From an uncultured Faecalibacterium sp. (GTDB lineage: Bacteria > Bacillota > Clostridia > Oscillospirales > Ruminococcaceae), in the NCBI GenBank assembly GCA_934526125.1, contig CAKSZU010000020.1, positions 1-30,797 on the forward strand: a DNA stretch of 30,797 nucleotides. Reading direction: 5' to 3'. Shown here in pieces: positions 22,925-30,620 of the stretch. Numbering within the stretch: position 1 is the first letter of the stretch; every line of letters begins with the position of its first letter. A model generated the notes under the pieces. It did no database searches, was not told where the DNA came from, and worked only from the letters and a program-made list of their open reading frames with translations. A program made the position numbers and the translations under genes.

Positions 22925-24148
22925 TTACAGACGAATGTGGCGGGGGGTGCCGTTGACGTAAACGGGGGTCACCTCATCCAGGATCAGCGGACGGGCGTAC
23001 TCCTCAAAGGCGCTCGTCACCTGCATCCCGTCGGGGGTGATCCACTCCAGAGGCACCTTCTTTTCCAGATTGGCCACCTGCTGGACGTCCACCGATTCGG
23101 TGATGCACTGATAGGGATAGTTGGAGATCCGCTTCAGCGAGATCATCCGGCCGGTCTCACCGGCAAAGGCAGCAGCTGCCGCCGCGCCGCCCACGGCATA
23201 GGCCTCGTTGACGTCGGTGCGGCTGGCCAGATGGCTGGCGCAGCGCTGCAGGGTCGAAAACTCGATGGCGCGGCTCTTGCAGTTCAGGTTGTCGTGGATC
23301 AGATCCGACAGATACCGGCTGGTGCCGCTGAGGATGGCCTTGTGGCCAAAGGCGTCCAGCTGCCCGGCAGTGGAGACCAGATCGCACAGATAGGTACCGT
23401 CTGCGGTCTTGACGCCCTCGCTGGCGGCGATGATGACGTTGGGCTTGACCCGCTGCAGCTCGTCCACCCGGGTCAGGAACCGGTCCGGGTCAAAGGGCAC
23501 TTCGGGCAGCAGGATCAGGTCGGGGCCTTCGCAGTCGTCGCCGCCGGCCAGACAGGCCGCACCGGCCAGCCAGCCCGCGTGGCGGCCCATGATCTCGGCC
23601 ACGGTCACGCTGCGGATGTTGTAGACCGAGGAGTCCCGGATGACCTCTTTCAGGATGGTGGCAATGTACTTTGCCGCAGAGCCGTAACCGGGGGTATGGT
23701 CGGTCAGGCAGAGGTCGTTGTCGATGGTCTTGGGCACACCGATGAACCGGACGCTGCTGCCCACTCTTGCACCATAGCGGGAAAGCTTTGCGATGGTGTC
23801 CATGGAGTCGTTGCCGCCGATGTAGAACAGTGCGCAGATGTCGTACTTGTCAAACAGGGTGAACAGCTTGATGAACGGGGTGGAGTCCACATCCGGGTCC
23901 GGCAGCTTGTAGCGGCAGCTGCCCAGATAGCTGGACGGGGTGCGCTTGAGCAGCTCGATGCTCATGCGGTCGTCCAGCAGGACATTCAGTTCCAGCATCT
24001 CTTCCTTCAGAAGTCCCTCGATGCCGTACTGCATCCCGTAGACCTTATCGGCACCCAGACTGCAGGCCGCCTTGTAAACGCCTGCCAGACTGGAGTTGAT
24101 GACGGCGGTAGGGCCGCCGCTCTGACCGATGATGACATTTTTTGCCAT
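22925..24148 (-). CDS. PPi-type 6-phosphofructokinase, copy 2
   Basis: A 407-residue paralogue of the downstream copy. The first 120 residues align without gaps, with 73 identical positions by hand count. It has the same GGNDS (111-115), PKTIDND and GSAAKY motifs, so both copies should use the same phosphoryl donor. AAGGAGG precedes the ATG. It has its own promoter (24357-24329) and a long structured leader. The order promoter-copy 2-copy 1-terminator suggests one transcript. Two copies may reflect isoenzymes with different regulation; the regulatory residues cannot be judged by eye. A pseudogene is unlikely, since both frames are complete. Confidence 0.92.
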   Translation of the reverse strand: MAKNVIIGQSGGPTAVINSSLAGVYKAACSLGADKVYGMQYGIEGLLKEEMLELNVLLDDRMSIELLKRTPSSYLGSCRYKLPDPDVDSTPFIKLFTLFDKYDICALFYIGGNDSMDTIAKLSRYGARVGSSVRFIGVPKTIDNDLCLTDHTPGYGSAAKYIATILKEVIRDSSVYNIRSVTVAEIMGRHAGWLAGAACLAGGDDCEGPDLILLPEVPFDPDRFLTRVDELQRVKPNVIIAASEGVKTADGTYLCDLVSTAGQLDAFGHKAILSGTSRYLSDLIHDNLNCKSRAIEFSTLQRCASHLASRTDVNEAYAVGGAAAAAAFAGETGRMISLKRISNYPYQCITESVDVQQVANLEKKVPLEWITPDGMQVTSAFEEYARPLILDEVTPVYVNGTPRHIRL

Positions 24149-24219
24149 AAGTCCTCCTTAATCAAATGTGAAAAAAGAACAGCTCCGGCATCCTGCCGTT
24201 TCCGGTCGGGCCCCGGCAG

Positions 24220-24320
24220 CCCTGCACTGCCGCCGGGAGGAAAACGGAGGAACGCCGCAAGTCGTACAAAAAGAATGCAGGATGTGCATCTACTTCGATG
24301 AAAACTGCGCAATTCCTGCA
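24220..24320 (-). promoter_or_regulatory. Leader of the phosphofructokinase operon with alternative pairing
   Basis: On the minus strand the RNA starts near 24322. TGCAGGA (24320-24314) can pair with TCCTGCA (24282-24276), which is followed by TTCTTTTTG, a terminator-like arrangement. The same CCTGCA could instead pair with TGCAGG at 24226-24221 (part of TGCAGGG) downstream. This is a candidate attenuator; no ligand class is recognised. Confidence 0.45.
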
Positions 24321-24328
24321 CCTATCCT

Positions 24329-24357
24329 ATTGTAAACCATTTCTCTGTTGTATGCAA
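24329..24357 (-). promoter_or_regulatory. Promoter of the phosphofructokinase pair
   Basis: On the minus strand TTGCAT (24357-24352) and TACAAT (24334-24329), spacer 17. Confidence 0.8.
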
Positions 24358-24368
24358 GAGGAGATTGG

Positions 24369-24397
24369 TTGCACAGGCAAAAAAATTATGATACAAT
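24369..24397 (+). promoter_or_regulatory. Promoter of the SGNH hydrolase gene
   Basis: TTGCAC at 24369-24374 and TACAAT at 24392-24397, spacer 17. It is back to back with the phosphofructokinase promoter, only about 12 bases separating the two -35 boxes. Confidence 0.75.
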
Positions 24398-24517
24398 ATT
24401 TGGCGTATCCTACAAAAACACAGGGTCGGCCGGAGTGCAGAATGCAAACTCTGCAATTTTTCGGGGATACTGACCGTAATGATAGAGAAAAGAAAACAGG
24501 GAAAGGCGGGAAAGAGA

Positions 24518-25531
24518 ATGGGGATCTCACACGAATATCATTCCACCCACGGCCGGAGACGGCGCAGCAAGGCGGGCACCGGCCTGCGGCTGGCGGGGGT
24601 CATTGCAGCGATCCTGCTGCTGTCGCTGGCTGTCACGGCCATTCTGGAAAACGGCGAAAGGCAGAGCGATGAGGCCCAGCAGGCGTCCTCTGCCGGGACC
24701 GCCGCCAACATCCTGGCCCCGCTGCCCATGCAGGGCAGTGCGGCGGATAGCGGCAGCACAGACGGGGCGGAGAGCGATGCTCCGGAGGGGGCGACGGCGG
24801 TCACGCTGGAACAGTTCGGCCCGACCCGGCAGGAAGCGGGTAGCACTACCGTCAAGGCCTATGACAGCAGTGTCATCCGTCAGCCCGGCTGCGGGCAGGT
24901 GAACCTGAGCTATTTCTCGGATGCGGCTTTCCTGGGTGACAGCCTGACGGTGGGCTTTTCCGATTACAGCATCGATCTGGGCGGCGCCTTGATCTGCGGC
25001 TATACCGGCGTTGGCCCCGATGCCATCGTCAACCGCAGCTCAGTCAAGAGCAGTGTGCGCGGACAGGAAGTGGCGCTGGACGTGCTGGAAGCCGCTCAGC
25101 CCAAGAAGCTGTATCTTCTGCTGGGCACCAATACCCTGACCACCCTGGGCGCGGCAGACCGCTTCCTGGCCTATTACGGCCAGATGCTGGACCAGCTGAA
25201 ACAGCTTCTGCCGGACTGCGTGATCTATGTTCAGTCCATCCCGCCAGTGCGCCCGGAGGCCGCCGCTGAAAAGCCGGGCCTTGCATCGGACGTGATCCGC
25301 GGGGTCAACGAGCAGCTTGCCCAGATGGCCGCCCAGAAGGGCTGCGTGTATCTGGACCTGTGGGAAGTCTTCGCCGACGGCGAGGGCAACCTGAAAGAGA
25401 TGCTGGCGGCTCCGGACGGAGTCCATTTCTCGGCGGGCAACGGCTACGGCACATGGGTCACCTACCTGCGCAGCCACGCAAAGTATTCCGCCTCCAATCC
25501 GTGGACGGTCGGCAGCGCCTACGCACAGTAA
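24518..25531 (+). CDS. Membrane-anchored SGNH/GDSL hydrolase
   Basis: This 337-residue protein has a basic N-terminus with an Arg cluster, one membrane helix at about 23-43, then a Ser/Ala/Gly-rich low-complexity linker to about 95. The extracellular part is an SGNH hydrolase: block I G140-D141-S142-L143 (S142 nucleophile), block III G203-T204-N205, and block V with D300 and H303 (PDGVHFS). Members deacylate lipids, glycans or peptidoglycan acetyl groups; the substrate here is unknown. I start at ATG 24518, behind GGGAAAGAG; an ATG 13 codons upstream at 24479 has no ribosome site but is possible. A promoter and a strong terminator make it a single-gene unit. Confidence 0.87.
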   Translation: MGISHEYHSTHGRRRRSKAGTGLRLAGVIAAILLLSLAVTAILENGERQSDEAQQASSAGTAANILAPLPMQGSAADSGSTDGAESDAPEGATAVTLEQFGPTRQEAGSTTVKAYDSSVIRQPGCGQVNLSYFSDAAFLGDSLTVGFSDYSIDLGGALICGYTGVGPDAIVNRSSVKSSVRGQEVALDVLEAAQPKKLYLLLGTNTLTTLGAADRFLAYYGQMLDQLKQLLPDCVIYVQSIPPVRPEAAAEKPGLASDVIRGVNEQLAQMAAQKGCVYLDLWEVFADGEGNLKEMLAAPDGVHFSAGNGYGTWVTYLRSHAKYSASNPWTVGSAYAQ

Positions 25532-25545
25532 GGATCATAAAAGAA

Positions 25546-25577
25546 GGGGCTGTCGCATGTGCAACAGCCCCTTTTTT
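25546..25577 (+). terminator. Intrinsic terminator of the SGNH hydrolase gene
   Basis: GGGGCTGT (25546-25553) pairs with ACAGCCCC (25564-25571), followed by six T. Confidence 0.9.
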
Positions 25578-25599
25578 GCTGCTCTGTTTTCAGGCAAAC

Positions 25600-25631
25600 A
25601 AAAAATCCCCTCCGGATTTTCCAGAGGGGAT
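25600..25631 (-). terminator. Intrinsic terminator of typA
   Basis: ATCCCCTC (25605-25612) pairs with GAGGGGAT (25624-25631). On the minus strand the stem is followed by a TTTTTT run. Confidence 0.88.
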
Positions 25632-25656
25632 CCATTGCTTTACAGGGGGAACAGGC

Positions 25657-27480
25657 TTACTTCAGCTTGCTCTTGGCCTTCATGCGCTGCTCGTGGTTGA
25701 GGATCTGCTTGCGGATGCGCAGGTTCTCAGGGGTGACCTCCAGCAGCTCGTCCTGTGCCAGGAACTCCAGGCAGCCTTCCAGGCTCAGCTTGCTGATGGG
25801 GATGAGGCGCAGAGCGTCATCGGAGCCGGAAGCGCGGGTGTTGGTCAGATGCTTGGTCTTGCAGACGTTGACATCCACATCCTCGCCGGAAGCAGTGTAG
25901 CCGATGACCATGCCCTCGTAGACCTTCTCGCCGGGGCCGACCAGCAGCGTACCGCGCTGCTGGGCGTTGAACAGGCCATAGGTGACGGCGTCGCCGGTCT
26001 CAAAGCTGACCAGAGAGCCGGTGGAACGGTTGGTGATCATGCCGGCCCAGACATCGTAGCCGTCGAAGATCTGGTTGATGACGCCCTCGCCGTGGGTATC
26101 GGTCAGGAACTGGTTGCGGTAGCCGAACAGGCCGCGGCTGGGCATCCGGAACTCCAGACGGACACGGTCGGTGCCCAGGGACTCCATCTGCTGCAGGATG
26201 GCCTTGCGCTGGCCCAGGCCGGTCATCACGGCACCCTGATACTGGGTGGGAACGTCAATGACCACGTGTTCCATGGGCTCGTAGGTCTTGCCATCGATGA
26301 CCTTGGTCAGAACGTGCGGGGGAGAGACCTGCAGCTCATAGCCTTCACGGCGCATGGTCTCGATCAGGATAGACAGGTGCATCTCGCCGCGGCCCATGAC
26401 CCGGAAGGAATCGGTGGTGGCGGAGTCCTCCACCTTCAGAGCCACGTCCTTCAGCAGTTCCTTCTGCAGACGGTCGCGGATCTGGCGGCTGGTGACATAC
26501 TTGCCCTCACGGCCGGCCAGGGGGCTGTCGTTGACGGAGAAGGTCATCTCCACGGTGGGATCATTGATCTTCACGAAGGGCAGGGGCTCCACACAGGCGG
26601 GGCTGCACAGGGTGTTGCCGATGGTCACATCGGGCAGACCGGAGAAGGCCACGATGTCGCCTGCGGTGATGTTGTCGCAGGGCTGACGGCCGTTGGCCTG
26701 GAAATCGTACAGCTTGGTCAGGCGGCCGCGCATCTTCAGATCGGGGTTATGCCAGTCGCAGACCTGCACTTCCTCGCCGATCTTGGCGACGCCGTTCTGG
26801 ATGCGGCCGATGCCGATGCGGCCCACGAACTCGTTGTAGTCCACGGAGGAGACCAGCATCTGGAAAGGAGCATCGGGGTCGCCCTCAGGGGGACGGATGG
26901 TGCTCAGCAGGGTGTCGAACAGGGGAACCAGATCAGTGCCGGGGACATCCGGGTCCAGGCTTGCGGTGCCCTGACGGCCGCAGCAGAACAGGATGGGGCA
27001 GTCCAGCTGCTCATCGGTGGCGCCCAGATCCATCAGCAGGTACAGGACCTCGTCGATGACTTCCTTGATGCGGGCATCGGGACGGTCGATCTTGTTGATG
27101 GCGACCACCAGGCTCAGGTTCTGCTGAAGAGCCTTCTGCAGAACGAAACGGGTCTGGGGCATGCAGCCCTCGGCAGCATCCACCAGCAGCAGAACGCCGT
27201 TGACCATCTTCAGTACGCGCTCGACCTCGCCGCCGAAGTCGGCATGGCCCGGGGTGTCGACGATGTTGATCTTGACGCCCTTGTAGGTGCAGGAGCAGTT
27301 CTTGGCCAGGATGGTGATGCCGCGCTCACGCTCGATATCGCCGCTGTCCATCACGCGCTCGGCCACGACCTGATTGTCGCGGAAAGCACCGCTCTGACGC
27401 AGCATGGCGTCCACAAGCGTGGTCTTGCCGTGGTCAACGTGAGCGATAATGGCAACGTTGCGCAAATCGTTACGAACCAT
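25657..27480 (-). CDS. typA: Translational GTPase TypA/BipA
   Basis: A 607-residue GTPase of the EF-G family. G1 is AHVDHGKTT (about residues 13-21), G3 is DTPGHADFG and G4 is NKID. A beta-barrel domain 2, two alpha-beta domains and the BipA-specific C-terminal domain ([14 protein letters not shown], with [13 protein letters not shown] as the tail) follow. TypA binds the 70S ribosome and assists 50S assembly and stress adaptation. I start at ATG 27480, behind AGAGAGG 9 bases away; the in-frame TTG three codons upstream is less likely. It is a single-gene unit with its own promoter and terminator. Confidence 0.97.
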   Translation of the reverse strand: MVRNDLRNVAIIAHVDHGKTTLVDAMLRQSGAFRDNQVVAERVMDSGDIERERGITILAKNCSCTYKGVKINIVDTPGHADFGGEVERVLKMVNGVLLLVDAAEGCMPQTRFVLQKALQQNLSLVVAINKIDRPDARIKEVIDEVLYLLMDLGATDEQLDCPILFCCGRQGTASLDPDVPGTDLVPLFDTLLSTIRPPEGDPDAPFQMLVSSVDYNEFVGRIGIGRIQNGVAKIGEEVQVCDWHNPDLKMRGRLTKLYDFQANGRQPCDNITAGDIVAFSGLPDVTIGNTLCSPACVEPLPFVKINDPTVEMTFSVNDSPLAGREGKYVTSRQIRDRLQKELLKDVALKVEDSATTDSFRVMGRGEMHLSILIETMRREGYELQVSPPHVLTKVIDGKTYEPMEHVVIDVPTQYQGAVMTGLGQRKAILQQMESLGTDRVRLEFRMPSRGLFGYRNQFLTDTHGEGVINQIFDGYDVWAGMITNRSTGSLVSFETGDAVTYGLFNAQQRGTLLVGPGEKVYEGMVIGYTASGEDVDVNVCKTKHLTNTRASGSDDALRLIPISKLSLEGCLEFLAQDELLEVTPENLRIRKQILNHEQRMKAKSKLK

Positions 27481-27534
27481 AAATAACAACCTCTCTATTT
27501 TGAATCTCAGGTAGAAGTTACGTCATACGAATTA

Positions 27535-27564
27535 AGTTTATCGCAGCAGGGGGTGGTTTGTCAA
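27535..27564 (-). promoter_or_regulatory. Promoter of typA
   Basis: On the minus strand consensus TTGACA (27564-27559) and TAAACT (27540-27535), spacer 18. GATAAA at spacer 16 is an alternative -10. Confidence 0.65.
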
Positions 27565-27647
27565 GATTGTATAAAAATTTTTTCAAAATTTCGGCGGTTT
27601 GTCCGATAGATGTTCACAGGATTTGGGCAGAAGAAAACCGGCACTTG

Positions 27648-27656
27648 TGCTATACT
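27648..27656 (+). promoter_or_regulatory. Extended -10 promoter of the beta-CASP gene
   Basis: TGC TATACT: a TGn extended -10 directly before TATACT (27651-27656). No good -35 at the normal spacing. Confidence 0.55.
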
Positions 27657-27687
27657 GAAGATGAAATCGGAACCGGGAGGTGGACCT

Positions 27688-29295
27688 ATGAAAATCACAT
27701 TTCTGGGCGCGAACCATGAGGTCACCGGCAGCTGTACGCTGCTGGAAGCGGCCGGACAGCGCTACCTGATCGACTGCGGGATGGAGCAGGGCAAGGACGT
27801 CTACGAGAACCAGCCCATCCCGGTGGCACCGGGGGAGATCGACGGTGTGCTGGTCACCCACGCACACATCGACCACACCGGTCTGCTGCCCCTGCTGGTA
27901 CGCAACGGATTCCGGGGCAGGATCTATGCCACAAAGCCCACGACCGAGCTGTGCAGCATCATGCTGCGGGATTCTGCCCACATTCAGGAGTTTGAGGCCG
28001 AGTGGAAGAACCGCAAGGGCAAGCGCTCCGGTGCCGAGCCGGTGGAACCCATGTATACCGTGCAGGATGCCGAGGCAGCCATGGAGCTGTTCCGCGGTGT
28101 TGATTACAACACCCGGGTAGAACTGGCCCCCGGCCTTGTTATCCGGTTCGTGGATGTGGGCCACCTGCTGGGCTCGTCCAGCATCGAGATCTGGGTGACC
28201 GAGAACGGCACCACCACCAAGCTGGTGTTCAGCGGCGATATCGGCAACCAGCATCAGCCCATCATCAAGGACCCGACCTACATCCAGGATGCGAATTACG
28301 TCTTTATGGAGTCCACCTACGGCGACCGCACCCACGGCCCGCGGCCGGACTATGTGGGCGAACTGACGAAGATCCTGCAGCGCACCTTTGACCGGGGCGG
28401 CAATGTGGTCATCCCCAGCTTTGCGGTGGGCCGCACCCAGGAGCTGCTCTATTTCATCCGGGAAATCAAGGAAAAAGGTCTCGTCACCGGCCACGGGAAT
28501 TTCCCCGTCTACATCGACAGCCCCCTTGCCATCGAGGCGACCCGCATTTTCAAGGATACCACCCCCGACTGCTTCGATGAGGAGACCCGCGCCCTTCTGG
28601 CGCAGGGCATCGATCCCATCCAGTTCCCGGGGCTGCGGGTCAGCGTGACCAGCGATGAATCCCGGATGATCAACGCCGACCGGGTGCCCAAGGTCATCAT
28701 CTCGGCCAGCGGCATGTGCGAGGCAGGCCGCATCCGCCACCACCTGAAGCACAACCTGTGGCGGCCGGAATGTACGGTTCTGTTTGTCGGTTATCAGGCC
28801 GTCGGAACGCTGGGCCGCACCCTGATCGAAGGTGCCGCCAATGTGAAGCTCTTCGGCGAGACCATCGAGGTGCAGGCAGAGATCTGCCAGCTCACCGGTC
28901 TTTCGGGTCACGCCGACCGGGACGGCCTGCTGGCCTGGGTAAATGCCTTTAGCCCGAAACCCAAGCGGGTGTTCATCATCCACGGAGAGGACGAGGTGGA
29001 GAACATCTTCGCCCAGACCCTGACCGAAGAAGGCTTCACGGCCACGGCACCGTACAACGGCGAGCAGTGGGCCATCGGTGCAGAGGGCGCTGTCTGCCTG
29101 CAGGAGGGCAGCCGTGTCCGCATCGAACATAAGCCCAGCGAGACCGCTTCCCGTGCTGCCACCGTATTCCAGCGGCTGGTCAGCGCCGGCAAGCGTCTGC
29201 TCCGGGTCATCGAGCACAACGAGGGCGGTGCCAACAAGGATCTGGCAAAGTTTGCCGACCAGATCAACGCCCTGTGCGACAAGTGGGACCGCTGA
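27688..29295 (+). CDS. MBL-fold beta-CASP RNA/DNA-processing nuclease
   Basis: A 535-residue metallo-beta-lactamase/beta-CASP protein. Metal-site motifs are H58-A-H60-I-D62-H63, H159 in DVGHLLGS, D184 in FSGDIG, and H432 in IIHGED. Beta-CASP motifs are E208 (motif A, ESTYGDRTH), H351 (motif B, in EAGRIRHH) and H408 (motif C, LSGHAD). All catalytic residues are present. The class resembles CPSF73/archaeal CPSF-like and Thermus TTHA0252 RNases rather than RNase J, and carries an extra C-terminal helical stretch of about 70 residues. The likely role is RNA cleavage; target unknown. GGGAGGTGG precedes ATG 27688; the 26 earlier in-frame codons lack a ribosome site and span the promoter. Confidence 0.9.
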   Translation: MKITFLGANHEVTGSCTLLEAAGQRYLIDCGMEQGKDVYENQPIPVAPGEIDGVLVTHAHIDHTGLLPLLVRNGFRGRIYATKPTTELCSIMLRDSAHIQEFEAEWKNRKGKRSGAEPVEPMYTVQDAEAAMELFRGVDYNTRVELAPGLVIRFVDVGHLLGSSSIEIWVTENGTTTKLVFSGDIGNQHQPIIKDPTYIQDANYVFMESTYGDRTHGPRPDYVGELTKILQRTFDRGGNVVIPSFAVGRTQELLYFIREIKEKGLVTGHGNFPVYIDSPLAIEATRIFKDTTPDCFDEETRALLAQGIDPIQFPGLRVSVTSDESRMINADRVPKVIISASGMCEAGRIRHHLKHNLWRPECTVLFVGYQAVGTLGRTLIEGAANVKLFGETIEVQAEICQLTGLSGHADRDGLLAWVNAFSPKPKRVFIIHGEDEVENIFAQTLTEEGFTATAPYNGEQWAIGAEGAVCLQEGSRVRIEHKPSETASRAATVFQRLVSAGKRLLRVIEHNEGGANKDLAKFADQINALCDKWDR

Positions 29296-29923
29296 GACCT
29301 GCCCTGCCGCCTGCGGACGGAACCCTCTTCAAAAGATCACGATCAGGACAAAAGAACCCCCGGTGGATCGCCGCATCGCAGCGAACCATCGGGGGTTCTT
29401 CGTTGGCAAAAGCTTCCTTTTCCCATTTGAGGGAAGTGTAATCATACAGGAACCGGTCATTGCTGTTCCAGAAGATGAATTTGTTCAGTGTTTTTCCGTG
29501 GATAGGATGCCCATCGACATCGAGATTTTTGGAATCATTGGAGACACGCAGATTTTCCAAAAAACGCAGCATGTCCCGTGCGCAGAACGATTTACGGAAA
29601 TGATCGGGATCTGCCCATGAGCGATATTCTTCTTTCGTCAGGAATGCATAGGGCTTATCACTTTGGGAGTCCATCAGGACGCAAAAGTCGTGAAATCGAT
29701 AGTATCCGCGGCTGATCAGCTTTTTGTTGATGATCATGCGGTGGAGCGGAATCACTCCGTAAAGATTGGAAAATGCTGCGAAATAGCGGTGCAGCAGGGA
29801 AGAAATCCGACTGCCGGAGTCCGTAGCAATGTCGATCCGTCCACGCGTGGTCTCGGCAGGCTGAATATATTTCTTTTGAAGCGTCCGCGCGGAGACGGGT
29901 TTCGGCAGTGGTTTGGAGGGCAT
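29264..29923 (-). CDS. Unrecognised protein, 3' end running through a terminator
   Basis: A 219-residue frame with a good start: GGAG lies 7 bases before the ATG. I do not recognise a family. The AAFSNLYGVIPLHR stretch near residues 50-65 resembles a hypothetical family of gut Firmicutes, but I cannot name it. No membrane helix or signal is seen. Residues after about 173 are encoded by the terminator hairpin (29352-29400) and the last 32 bases overlap the end of the beta-CASP gene on the other strand, so the native stop was probably lost. It is base-composition-unlike the core genes and belongs with the AT-rich accessory stretch. Its function is unknown and it may be decaying. Confidence 0.55.
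   Translation of the reverse strand: MPSKPLPKPVSARTLQKKYIQPAETTRGRIDIATDSGSRISSLLHRYFAAFSNLYGVIPLHRMIINKKLISRGYYRFHDFCVLMDSQSDKPYAFLTKEEYRSWADPDHFRKSFCARDMLRFLENLRVSNDSKNLDVDGHPIHGKTLNKFIFWNSNDRFLYDYTSLKWEKEAFANEEPPMVRCDAAIHRGFFCPDRDLLKRVPSAGGRAGLSGPTCRTGR
29352..29400. terminator. Bidirectional terminator hairpin
   Basis: A 15-bp stem, 29352-29366 (AAGAACCCCCGGTGG) with 29386-29400, one wobble, loop of 19. On the minus strand TTCTTTTGT follows; on the plus side the T-run is weak. Confidence 0.75.
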
Positions 29924-29991
29924 ATCAAATCTCCATGAATAAGCTGATGTATAGAAAGTGTCGGAAGAATGACTTGTGGGGCATTGAACAA

Positions 29992-30361
29992 TTATTTTGT
30001 TTTGGACAAACGGATGACCGCTTCAAAGAGCTGTTTTTTGTCTGTTCTCTGTTCCAGATACTTGATGGAATCCAGATAATCCTGTTCCACATCACTGAGG
30101 GTTCTGGTTTTGTACTTCCGGTATTCGATGGTGGCTTTGTCCGCCGCTTGCTTGTGGGTCACGCTACCATTGCCGACAAGCAGCTGTTCACCGCTCATCG
30201 TCCAACGCAAAGCCCTTGCGCATATATTCTTTCAGAATGCCCGTTGCCCAGATGCGGAACTGTGTGCCACGCTTGGATTTGACCCGGTAGCCAACAGAGA
30301 TGATGACATCAAGGTTGTAGTAAATCGACCTGAGATGATAATAGAATTTTTGGGGTTTTCG
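29992..30361 (-). pseudogene. RhuM-family protein gene with large internal deletion
   Basis: Two pieces of one RhuM (virulence RhuM/DNA-binding) protein are visible on the minus strand. The first frame, between in-frame stops at 30364-30362 and 30190-30188, reads IYYNLDVIISVGYRVKSKRG, RGTQFRIWATGILKEYM and MRKGFALDDER then stop. The second frame, ending at 29992, reads SGEQLL, GSVTHKQAADKATIEYRKY and RTLSDVEQDYLDSIKYLEQ, the known C-terminus. In intact homologues a stretch of roughly 150-200 residues separates them; here they meet near GATGAGCGGTGAAC (about 30186-30200) and are out of frame. The N-terminal part before IYYNLDV is also lost. Identity rests on recall of RhuM sequences, but both blocks agree in order. 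Confidence 0.8.
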
Positions 30362-30364
30362 TCA

Positions 30365-30620
30365 AGGCGATTTATTTTCGTACCTCGTTCAAATTTATTT
30401 GACAACCAGATCCAACACTGCATACCCCATGAACCTTGAGTTCCCGGATTGATTGTCAGCCCTGACATCTTATCCGTATACTCACTTATCTCTTACTCTT
30501 GAAGCTCTGATTCTGCTTTTGCCCAAATGTTCCAAAACAGTGGCTGCCCTGTTTCCAAAGGCGAACAGGCACAAATTGTAGGAAAATGTCAAAAGAATAA
30601 CTCGCGAATCACTGTACAAA
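30365..30620. other. AT-rich gap without a recognisable gene
   Basis: Between the RhuM fragment and the recombinase end I see only short frames. The best is a minus-strand 78-codon frame from ATG 30468, but its second half is the RhuM DNA in the wrong frame. Nothing resembles a known family. The composition is AT-rich, as in debris between mobile genes. Confidence 0.5.

Noticed and set aside
21518..24301. 927-codon plus-strand frame opposite the two phosphofructokinases
   Set aside because: Same explanation; it repeats because the two genes it opposes are paralogues.
25360..27486. 708-codon plus-strand frame opposite typA
   Set aside because: Antisense shadow with no family resemblance, while typA has complete G motifs.
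29663..30282. Plus-strand frames in the AT-rich end
   Set aside because: They mirror the RhuM pieces and the hypothetical protein on the minus strand, and no family is recognised.
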